From NCBI RefSeq assembly GCF_003856835.1, contig NZ_CP034145.1:3100001-3164000 (forward strand): a DNA stretch of 64,000 nucleotides, given 5' to 3'. This DNA is from Haloplanus aerogenes (GTDB lineage Archaea; Halobacteriota; Halobacteria; Halobacteriales; Haloferacaceae). A program made the position numbers and the translations under genes. Below, piece by piece: positions 58,128 to 64,000 of this stretch (positions are counted from its first letter, which is position 1; each line of letters opens with the position of its first letter). The notes under the pieces are model-generated. The model saw only the letters and a program-made list of their open reading frames with translations. It did not search any database and was not told the DNA's origin.

Positions 58128-58240
58128 CGACACCGTCGTTCGTGTGGCGGGAAGAAAGACGCTACGGTTGGTACGGCGCGACACGCCGTGTGCAATGCCA
58201 ACAACTAACGTATCTCCGCCCGAAGTCGACGGGGAGGTTC

Positions 58241-59596
58241 GTGCGCGCCGTGACGCTGACGACCGTCCCGCGATACGCCGGCAGTCGGACGCCGCAGTTG
58301 GGAGCGCACGCAGTGGTGGTGGGGGCGGGCGTGGCCGGCCTGTCGGCCGCGTGCGTCCTGGCAGACGGGTTCGATACCGTCACGGTCGTCGACCGGGATA
58401 CCCTGCCCGACGACCCGGTCGCCCGGCGCGGCGTCCCGCAGTCCGGTCACATCCACGTGCTACTCGTGGCCGGGCAGGTCACGCTGGACGACCTCTGTCC
58501 CGGTTTCGGCGCCGACGTACTCGCGAGCGGCGGGGCCCTCATCGACGGGACACGGGACGTGTGCTTCTACGCCGAAGGGGGGCGTCTGGCCGACGGCCCA
58601 CGCCGCGTCCCGCTGTACTGTGCGACGCGACCGCTCTACGAGCGAACGCTCCGGCGCCACGTCGCCGCATTCGACGGCGTCCGCATCCGGTCAAACTGTC
58701 GGGTCACCGACTACCTCCTCGACGAGACGGAGACGACCGTGGCGGGCGTCGCAATCCACGACGAGACGGGCCGTGACGAACTCGCTGCGGATCTGGTCGT
58801 CGACGCCACCGGGCGCACGAGTCGGACGCCCACGTGGCTCGACGCACACGGCTACACGCCGCCCGCCGTCGACGAGGTGACCGTCGACCTGACCTACAGC
58901 ACTGCCTTCGTCCGGCGGCCGGCCGACGACCGCCGAGCGTTCGTCGTGACGCCCTCGCCGCCAGAGGCCCGCGGGATCGGGATGCTTCCCGTCGAGGACG
59001 ACCGGTGGTTGATGACGGTCTTCGGGGTCCACGGCGACACCTCGCCGGCCGACGCGTCGGGCGTCGTCGACTTCGCGGCGAACCTCCCGATTCCCGAACC
59101 GGCCCGAATCCTCGACGATCACCCGCTGGCCGACGGCAGTGTCTCCCGGTATCGGTTCGCGTCCAACCGGCGGTATCGCTACGAACGGCTCGAGCGGTTC
59201 CCCGACAATCTGGTCGTCGTCGGTGACGCCCTCGCCAGTTTCAACCCGATCTACGCACAGGGGATGTCGGTCGCCGCCCTCGACGCGCTGCATCTCCATC
59301 ACGCGCTCTCGGCGGGGGGCCGTGAGGACCTCGCGGCGCGATTCTTCGACCGAGCCGCGGAGACTGTCGACCTCGCGTGGAACATGGCCGTCGGCGCCGA
59401 CCATCGATTCCCGGACACCAAGGGACCGAAACCGCGGGGGGTGGGCGTCCTGAACCGGTATCTGGCGCGCCTGCTCCGCCGAGCGCACACCGACGGCGTT
59501 CTGGCCGACGCCTTCTTCCGCGTGCAGATGATGGAGCGACCGCCTACCTCGCTGTTCCGCCCCGGAATCGTGTGGCGGGTCCTCCGGCCGGGATGA
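58241..59596 (+). CDS. FAD-dependent oxidoreductase (geranylgeranyl-reductase / PHBH-like)
   Basis: A 451-residue flavoprotein. AVVVGAGVAGLSAACVLAD is the FAD Rossmann loop. VVDATGRTSRTPTWLDAHGY is the second FAD segment and DNLVVVGDALASFNPIYAQG the third, with the GD motif contacting the ribityl chain. Relatives oxidise or reduce aromatic or isoprenoid substrates; the product cannot be named. Start codons are GTG (58241 or 58250); the GGGGAGG at 58231 suggests ribosome binding. Divergent from the propeller gene. Confidence 0.85.
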   Translation: MRAVTLTTVPRYAGSRTPQLGAHAVVVGAGVAGLSAACVLADGFDTVTVVDRDTLPDDPVARRGVPQSGHIHVLLVAGQVTLDDLCPGFGADVLASGGALIDGTRDVCFYAEGGRLADGPRRVPLYCATRPLYERTLRRHVAAFDGVRIRSNCRVTDYLLDETETTVAGVAIHDETGRDELAADLVVDATGRTSRTPTWLDAHGYTPPAVDEVTVDLTYSTAFVRRPADDRRAFVVTPSPPEARGIGMLPVEDDRWLMTVFGVHGDTSPADASGVVDFAANLPIPEPARILDDHPLADGSVSRYRFASNRRYRYERLERFPDNLVVVGDALASFNPIYAQGMSVAALDALHLHHALSAGGREDLAARFFDRAAETVDLAWNMAVGADHRFPDTKGPKPRGVGVLNRYLARLLRRAHTDGVLADAFFRVQMMERPPTSLFRPGIVWRVLRPG

Positions 59597-59656
59597 CGGA
59601 CGCCGCTGCCGGACCGTCGCGCTTTTCTCCGCGCACACGTTACCGCCGGTAACCGA

Positions 59657-60907
59657 ATGGCCCGCTATCACATCGAGACGTACGGGTGTACGGCCAACCG
59701 CGGCGAGAGCCGGACCATCGAGCGACGGCTCCGCGACGGCGGCCACCACCCCGCCGACGGGCCCGCGGACGCCGACGTGGCCATCCTCAACACCTGTACC
59801 GTCGTCGAGAAGACGGAGCGCAACATGCTCCGCCGGGCCGAGGAGTTGCAGGCGGAGACGGGCGACCTCGTCGTCACGGGCTGTATGGCGCTGGCGCAGG
59901 GCGAGGAGTTCGTCGAGGCGGGCATCGACGCCCAGGTCGTCCACTGGGACGAGGTGCCCGAGGCGGCGATGAACGGCGAGTGCCCGACGACGACGCCCGA
60001 CACCGACCCCGTCCTCGACGGCGTGATCGGCATCCTTCCCATCGCCCGCGGCTGTATGAGCGACTGTTCGTACTGCATCACGAAGCGCGCGACGGGGAAA
60101 ATCGACTCCCCGCCGGTCGAGGAGAACGTCGAGAAGGCGCGGGCGCTCGTCCACGCCGGCGCGAAGGAGATCCGCATCACCGGACAGGATACCGGCGTCT
60201 ACGGCTGGGACGAGGGGGAACGAAAGCTCCACGTCCTGCTCGACCGCATCTGCGACATCGAGGGCGACTTCCGGGTGCGCGTGGGGATGGCGAATCCCAA
60301 GGGCGTCCACGGCATCCGCGAGGAGCTAGCGGACGTGTTCGCGGAAAACGAGAAGCTCTACAACTTCCTGCACGCCCCGGTGCAGTCGGGGTCGAACGAC
60401 GTACTCGGCGACATGCGCCGCCAGCACCAGGTCGAGGAGTTTCTGGAGGTCGTGGAGACGTTCGACGACCGCCTCGATGAGTGGACGCTCTCGACTGACT
60501 TCATCGTCGGCTTCCCCACCGAGACGGACGCGGACCACGAACGGAGCATGGACCTCCTCCGCCGGGTGCGCCCGGAGAAGATCAACGTCACCCGCTTCTC
60601 GAAGCGGCCGGGGACGGACGCCGCGGAGATGAAAGGCCTCGGCGGAACGATCAAGAAGGAGCGCTCGAAGGCGATGTCCGAGTTGAAGCGGGATGTCGTG
60701 GGCGAGGTCCACGAATCGATGGTGGGCACGCGCCGCGAGGTGCTCGCGGTGCGACCGGGAACCGGCGACTCCGTGAAGTGCCGCGACGGCGCCTACCGGC
60801 AGGTGATCGTCCAGCACGCCGACGACCACGGGATCGAACCGGGCGACATGCTGGAGGTCGAAATCACGGGCCACGAGACGATGTACGCGTTCGGTCGACC
60901 GACATGA
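59657..60907 (+). CDS. tRNA t6A37 methylthiotransferase (MtaB/CDKAL1-like, archaeal)
   Basis: A 416-residue radical-SAM enzyme that adds a methylthio group to N6-threonylcarbamoyladenosine 37 of tRNA. The N-terminal domain has three cysteines (TYGCTANRGES, LNTCTVVEKTE, VTGCMA) for an auxiliary cluster. The SAM cluster motif is CMSDCSYC, preceded by IARG. The C-terminal TRAM domain (VRPGTGDSVKCRDGAYRQV) binds RNA. The start at 59657 gives the canonical MARYHIETYGC. Its stop overlaps the next start by 4 nt. Confidence 0.94.
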   Translation: MARYHIETYGCTANRGESRTIERRLRDGGHHPADGPADADVAILNTCTVVEKTERNMLRRAEELQAETGDLVVTGCMALAQGEEFVEAGIDAQVVHWDEVPEAAMNGECPTTTPDTDPVLDGVIGILPIARGCMSDCSYCITKRATGKIDSPPVEENVEKARALVHAGAKEIRITGQDTGVYGWDEGERKLHVLLDRICDIEGDFRVRVGMANPKGVHGIREELADVFAENEKLYNFLHAPVQSGSNDVLGDMRRQHQVEEFLEVVETFDDRLDEWTLSTDFIVGFPTETDADHERSMDLLRRVRPEKINVTRFSKRPGTDAAEMKGLGGTIKKERSKAMSELKRDVVGEVHESMVGTRREVLAVRPGTGDSVKCRDGAYRQVIVQHADDHGIEPGDMLEVEITGHETMYAFGRPT

Positions 60908-61182
60908 GCGGCAAGTGGCTCCGAAGCGGACTCCGGCGTGACATCTGCGTCGTCGTCGCCGGCGCCGACGAACCGACGGCTCAGGAGTGCAAGGCAGCGC
61001 TCGAATCACGGTACGACGACCGGATCGAGCCGAAGACGTTCTACGGGGCACTGGACGCGCTGACTGACGCGGGATATCTCGACCAGTGGGCCGACGGCCT
61101 CCACGACCGATACCGCCTCACCGACGCCGGGAAGCGGACGCTCCGCGAGCAGTACGCGTGGATGCGCGACATCCTCGACTAG
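60904..61182 (+). CDS. PadR-like winged-helix protein
   Basis: A 92-residue winged-helix protein: RSGLRRDICVVVAGADEPTA, then KAALESRYDDRIEPKTFYGALDALTDAG (recognition-helix region) and a wing YRLTDAGKRTLREQY, typical of PadR/ArsR-like regulators without the C-terminal dimer domain. Coupled to the methylthiotransferase (4-nt overlap). It might be a regulator or a DNA-binding accessory. Stop overlaps the CDF gene by 4 nt (CTAG). Confidence 0.82.
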   Translation: MSGKWLRSGLRRDICVVVAGADEPTAQECKAALESRYDDRIEPKTFYGALDALTDAGYLDQWADGLHDRYRLTDAGKRTLREQYAWMRDILD

Positions 61183-62096
61183 CGCGCCGTCATCGACGCC
61201 GACGACCGGTCGGTGGCGTCTTTCCACTCGCCCAGCCCGGCGGGGTCGAGGTGGACGTGCACGTCGGAGACGGGTTCGATCTCCCGCACCCGCTGGCGGA
61301 GTTCGGTTTCGAGGTCGTGGGCCTCGGCCAGAGAGAGGTCGCCGTCCACCTCGGCGTGGAACTCCACCTCGATGACGTGCCCGGAGTAGTAGGCGACGAA
61401 GTCGTGGAGGCCGTGGACCTCGGGGTGCGAGCGGATGGCGGCCTCGATACGCCCGCGTTCGTCGGCTGGCGGCGCGCCGTCGGAGAGGTAGCGGATGTTC
61501 TCCCGCGAGATGTCGACGCCCTGGTAGATGACGAGGAGGCTCACCACGCCACCGGCCAGCGGGTCGAAGATGGGGTAGCCGAAGGCCATGCCGACGACGC
61601 CGGCGAAGGCGGCGAGCGTGGTGTAGATGTCGTTCTTGCTGTCGGCGGCCAGTGCGCGCAGGCTGGGCGACCCCACCTCGCGGTTGACGCGGACGGTGTA
61701 CCAGTAACAGGCATAACGGACGACGAGGGCGACGAGGAGGCCGGCGACGAGGATCACGCTGTACTCAGCGCTCGGGCCGGTGAGGAGACCGTGTCCGGCG
61801 TCGTAGAGGAGTTTCAGACCGAGGAGGATGAGGACGCCACCGACGAAGAGGGCGGCGAGGGGCTCGAACCGGTCGTGGCCATGGGGGTGGGAGGCGTCGG
61901 GGTCGTCGTAGACGAACCGACCCCAGACGAGGACGACGGCACTGGCGAGGAGGTCCGCGACGGAGTGGGCGGCGTCGGCCATGAGCGCGAGGCTGCCGAA
62001 GGTGACGCCGAGAACACCCTCGACGACGATTTTGAGGACGTTCGAGGCGACGTTGACCCACGACGCCTTCAGGAACGAATCGCGGTCCTCGCTCAT
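61179..62096 (-). CDS. CDF-family cation efflux transporter
   Basis: A 305-residue cation diffusion facilitator with six helices and a C-terminal metal-binding cytosolic domain. Helix 2 has DAAHSVAD, and helix 5 has DSKND, the two metal-site pairs; between them lies HPHGHDRFEP. The C-terminal domain has VEFHAEVDGDLSLAEAHDLE and VHVHLDP. Zinc, iron or manganese could be exported; the D-x3-D of helix 5 leans away from strictly zinc. MSEDRDSF at 62096 is 26 nt from a TATA-like CTTATGTGG on the minus strand (62118-62126), the leaderless spacing. An upstream ATG (62111) is less likely. Confidence 0.92.
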   Translation of the reverse strand: MSEDRDSFLKASWVNVASNVLKIVVEGVLGVTFGSLALMADAAHSVADLLASAVVLVWGRFVYDDPDASHPHGHDRFEPLAALFVGGVLILLGLKLLYDAGHGLLTGPSAEYSVILVAGLLVALVVRYACYWYTVRVNREVGSPSLRALAADSKNDIYTTLAAFAGVVGMAFGYPIFDPLAGGVVSLLVIYQGVDISRENIRYLSDGAPPADERGRIEAAIRSHPEVHGLHDFVAYYSGHVIEVEFHAEVDGDLSLAEAHDLETELRQRVREIEPVSDVHVHLDPAGLGEWKDATDRSSASMTAR

Positions 62097-62166
62097 ATCC
62101 TTATACAGCACCTAAACCCACATAAGCGGTGTCATTAGGCAGGTGGAAGCCAGTTTTTGACTCAGT

Positions 62167-62712
62167 CTAAAACTGGAGTCGAACGGCGCAGTCGTCGTCG
62201 GGGACGGTCGCGTCGGGATCGGCGGCGAAGGCGTCGTGGAGGCGGTCGTAGGTGTCCTCGACGGCCTCGACGATGACTTTCGTGTCCGAGACGACGGGCA
62301 TGAAGTTGGTGTCTCCCTCCCACCGGGGGACGACGTGGGTGTGCAGGTGGTCGTCGATGGAGCCACCGGAAGCGCCGCCGCCGAGGTTGAGACCGGCGTT
62401 GTAGGCGTCGGGCTGGAAGGCCCGATCCATGGCATCGAACGCCCGTTGCTTGAGGCGAGCGTGATCCAGCAGTACGTCGTCGTCGAGCGCGCGGTAGTCC
62501 CCTTCGTGTTCGTAGGGGATGACCATCGCGTGACCGGGGTTGTACGGGTAGTTGTTCAGGATGACGAACGCGTGATCGCTCCGCGCGACGATGCGACTCG
62601 CCCGGTCGTCGTCGCGGTCGGGGAGGACACAGAACGGACACCCCTCCACGTCGTCCTCCGCGTCGTCGCGGGTCACCCACTCGATCCGCCACGGGGCGAA
62701 CAGTTGCTCCAT
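62167..62712 (-). CDS. HIT-family nucleotide hydrolase/transferase
   Basis: A 181-residue histidine-triad protein. The catalytic HLHTHVVPR is at about residues 122-130, after GGSIDDHL. An N-terminal zinc pair (CPFC) and FVILNNYPYNPGHAMVIPYEH are standard for the family (Ap4A hydrolase/phosphorylase or AMP-lysyl hydrolases). The start MEQLFAPWRIEWV at 62712 is 27 nt after the TATA box AGTATAAACC (minus, 62735-62744). The exact substrate is not assigned. Confidence 0.93.
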   Translation of the reverse strand: MEQLFAPWRIEWVTRDDAEDDVEGCPFCVLPDRDDDRASRIVARSDHAFVILNNYPYNPGHAMVIPYEHEGDYRALDDDVLLDHARLKQRAFDAMDRAFQPDAYNAGLNLGGGASGGSIDDHLHTHVVPRWEGDTNFMPVVSDTKVIVEAVEDTYDRLHDAFAADPDATVPDDDCAVRLQF

Positions 62713-62770
62713 ATCGTCGGGGGGATGCCCAGCGGTTTATACTGTCGGCTGACGCGCGTCAGACGATAAT

Positions 62771-62790
62771 GGTTCTCACGGCTGAGAACC
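62771..62790. promoter_or_regulatory. Perfect 8-bp inverted repeat GGTTCTCA-CGGC-TGAGAACC
   Basis: A palindrome with a 4-nt centre, lying between the divergent HIT and small zinc-finger genes, about 27 nt beyond the HIT TATA box. It may be an operator, or an RNA hairpin of an upstream start. Confidence 0.45.
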
Positions 62791-62800
62791 CGGCTGAGCC

Positions 62801-62830
62801 CGGATTAACCGGGTTTAATCCGGGTTAACC
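62801..62830. promoter_or_regulatory. Palindromic TTAAACCCGG-type motif upstream of the small zinc-finger gene
   Basis: Three overlapping copies of a CCGG-centred half-site (CGGATTAACC, GGGTTTAATC, CGGGTTAACC). On the other strand it contains GATTAAACCCGGTTAATCCG, almost the same as the core at 3388-3411. It lies 10 nt upstream of the TATA element of the gene at 62872, a natural place for a regulator. Confidence 0.45.
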
Positions 62831-62839
62831 GACTGCCGG

Positions 62840-62848
62840 GCTTATGCG
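62840..62848 (+). promoter_or_regulatory. TATA box of the small zinc-finger gene
   Basis: GCTTATGCG is centred 28 nt before the ATG at 62872, giving a leaderless transcript. It is immediately downstream of the palindromic motif. Confidence 0.55.
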
Positions 62849-62871
62849 AACAGCGTCGGTATGGAAGATCG

Positions 62872-63072
62872 ATGAAGGCGAAGCGACCCAACCCAGACAC
62901 CAACCTCGAACTGTGTCCCGACTGTGGCCGGGAAACCAGGCACGCGGTCCGGGTAGAGATCCGAACGGAGAACCCCGCGTCCGCGAACGCGGCGTTTTCG
63001 CGCGAGCCTTACCGGGTCGCAGTCTGTGACGTCTGTGAAGCGGAGTCGATCCAGCGGATGAACGACGCCTAG
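62872..63072 (+). CDS. Small CxxC zinc-finger protein
   Basis: A 66-residue protein: CPDCGRET near residue 15 and CDVCEAES near residue 52 form a split zinc-finger, with a central RTENPASANAAFSREPYRV strand pair. The N-terminus MKAKRPNPDTNLEL is basic. Such small zinc-finger proteins are numerous in haloarchaea; this one's function is unknown. Its promoter carries the unusual palindrome described upstream. Confidence 0.8.
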   Translation: MKAKRPNPDTNLELCPDCGRETRHAVRVEIRTENPASANAAFSREPYRVAVCDVCEAESIQRMNDA

Positions 63073-63132
63073 CGTCGCGTCAGCCCCGACGACGGTATTG
63101 ACACTCTTCCCCTCTCGACGGCGGACGGAAGA

Positions 63133-64000
63133 CTACGCAGTCGTGACTTCACACCCGTCTTCGGTGACGATGAGGGTGTGTTCGGCCTGACTGACCAGAC
63201 ACCCCTCCTCCTCTTTCAGCACGGGGTAGCCGTGAATCACGTCCTGTTGTTTGAGCCGTCGGAGCGCCATCTCGGCGCGGGGCACGTCGATCCACCGGGC
63301 GGCGAAGGGGAGCGTGCGGTACTCCTCGGTGACCTGTTCGAGCACCTGCCGGGCCTGCCGGTTGCGGACGGAGCGCTCGCGTTCGAGCCCGAAAATCTCC
63401 TCTTTGCTCCCCTCGCTCACCTTGCCGCGGCCGTCGGTGGCGAACGGTTCGATGGCGATCACGTCACCGACCTGCAGTTCCGACCCGTGATCGACGCCGC
63501 GGTTGGGGATGGAGGGGCCCGTGTGGGCGTCCCACTGCTCGACACCGTGGCCCGAGAGGTTGAGGACTGGCGTGTAGCCGTATCCCCGGATCACGTCCTC
63601 GATCTCGCCACCGATGTAGCCGGTGTCGACGCCGGGTGCGACGGCGTCGATGGCCACGTCCAGTGCCTCCTCGGCCGCTTCGACCATCTCCGGGTTGCCC
63701 GAGAGGTCGACCGTCGTCGCGGCGTCGGCGATGTAGCCGTCGACGTGGACACCGACGTCGAGACAGACCATCTCCTCGCCGAACTCGGTGTCGTCGTCGC
63801 GGGCGGGCGTGGAGTGGCTGGCCTCCTCGTCGATGCTGATGTTGACGGGGAAGGCCGGGCCGTCCGCGAGTTCGTCGATCCGCGACTCGGCGTGTTCCGC
63901 CACCTCTAGCTGGGTCACACCGGGTTCGATCATCTCGGCCGCCTCGTCGAGGACGGTCCGCAACGCCTCGCCGGCCTGGCGATACTTCTCGACAGTCTCC
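63133..64000 (-). CDS. map: Methionine aminopeptidase, type II, N-terminus cut by window edge
   Basis: A metallopeptidase that removes the initiator methionine. The visible 288 residues start ETVEKYRQAGEALRTVLDE at the right edge, so only the first few codons are missing. The metal ligands are in LDVGVHVDGYIADAATTVD (two Asp), HGVEQWD (His), IEPFATDG (Glu) and QAEHTLIVTEDG (Glu). A helical insert after EPFATDG (GKVSEGSKEEIFG) marks type II enzymes. An apparent in-frame TTG start at 63963 is not the true start, because the reading frame continues with conserved residues. Confidence 0.95.
   Translation of the reverse strand, partial: ETVEKYRQAGEALRTVLDEAAEMIEPGVTQLEVAEHAESRIDELADGPAFPVNISIDEEASHSTPARDDDTEFGEEMVCLDVGVHVDGYIADAATTVDLSGNPEMVEAAEEALDVAIDAVAPGVDTGYIGGEIEDVIRGYGYTPVLNLSGHGVEQWDAHTGPSIPNRGVDHGSELQVGDVIAIEPFATDGRGKVSEGSKEEIFGLERERSVRNRQARQVLEQVTEEYRTLPFAARWIDVPRAEMALRRLKQQDVIHGYPVLKEEEGCLVSQAEHTLIVTEDGCEVTTA

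Noticed and set aside
63133-63963. TTG at 63963 as the start of methionine aminopeptidase
   Set aside because: The frame continues to the window edge with conserved-looking residues (EKYRQAGEALR), so the gene simply starts beyond the window.

Overview
This window comes from a haloarchaeon (class Halobacteria). The DNA is GC-rich with strong G/C third-position bias, and the proteins are very acidic. Information processing is archaeal: TATA-binding protein, an XPB-type helicase, transcription factor S and a SAMP1 ubiquitin-like modifier. Many genes start about 25-28 nt after a TATA-like box, as expected for leaderless mRNAs. Secreted proteins often carry Tat-type (RR) signals with a lipobox. 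The 16S (~1.47 kb), 23S (~2.91 kb) and 5S genes have normal haloarchaeal sizes. I did not try to name a genus.

Layout: 1-3.3 kb holds a YchF-type GTPase cut by the left edge, two small coupled genes and a large repetitive surface protein. 3.5-8.6 kb is a complete rRNA operon on the minus strand (16S, tRNA-Ala, 23S, 5S) with processing stems around 16S and 23S and two promoters. TBP diverges from it, followed by the XPB-like helicase. 11.5-21.3 kb is mixed metabolism: a class V aminotransferase, an AIR-synthase-like protein, a stand-alone RarA C-terminal-like protein, tRNA-Tyr, a 37-residue zinc-finger protein, a ketopantoate-reductase-like enzyme, a sodium:solute symporter with its DUF3311 partner, a DMT exporter, and VOC and SRPBCC proteins. 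21.4-29.5 kb is a catabolic block: a complete CUT1 sugar-type ABC importer, a cupin, a zinc-free quinone-reductase-like enzyme, then a DgcN/DgcA-like pair. 29.5-37.9 kb holds ApbE with a NosR-like flavoprotein, a glutamate-cysteine-ligase-like enzyme coupled to PspA, a small hydrolase, and a HiPIP-like iron-sulfur protein.

38-48.3 kb holds transcription factor S, a coupled pair of zinc/coiled-coil proteins, a KaiC-like protein with a broken Walker A, a beta-RFAP-synthase homologue, the pyrG-guaA operon, an aldo/keto reductase, a Rieske protein and SAMP1. 48.4-53.4 kb is a putative ion-flux and stress island: two paralogous membrane proteins with TrkA-C-like ends, a Kch-type channel and an HPP-Usp fusion. 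53.4-64 kb contains uridine phosphorylase and deoC (nucleoside salvage), a DUF63 protein, a PQQ-type propeller lipoprotein, an FAD oxidoreductase, the archaeal tRNA methylthiotransferase, a CDF cation transporter, a HIT protein, a small zinc-finger protein, and a methionine aminopeptidase cut by the right edge.

I saw no CRISPR array, insertion sequence, integrase or provirus. No single stretch is a clearly new defence or mobile system. The best candidates for undescribed biology are the ion-flux island, the KaiC-like/zinc-coil group, the stand-alone RarA-like domain, the ABC-Dgc block, and a palindromic promoter motif shared by genes near the two ends of the window.
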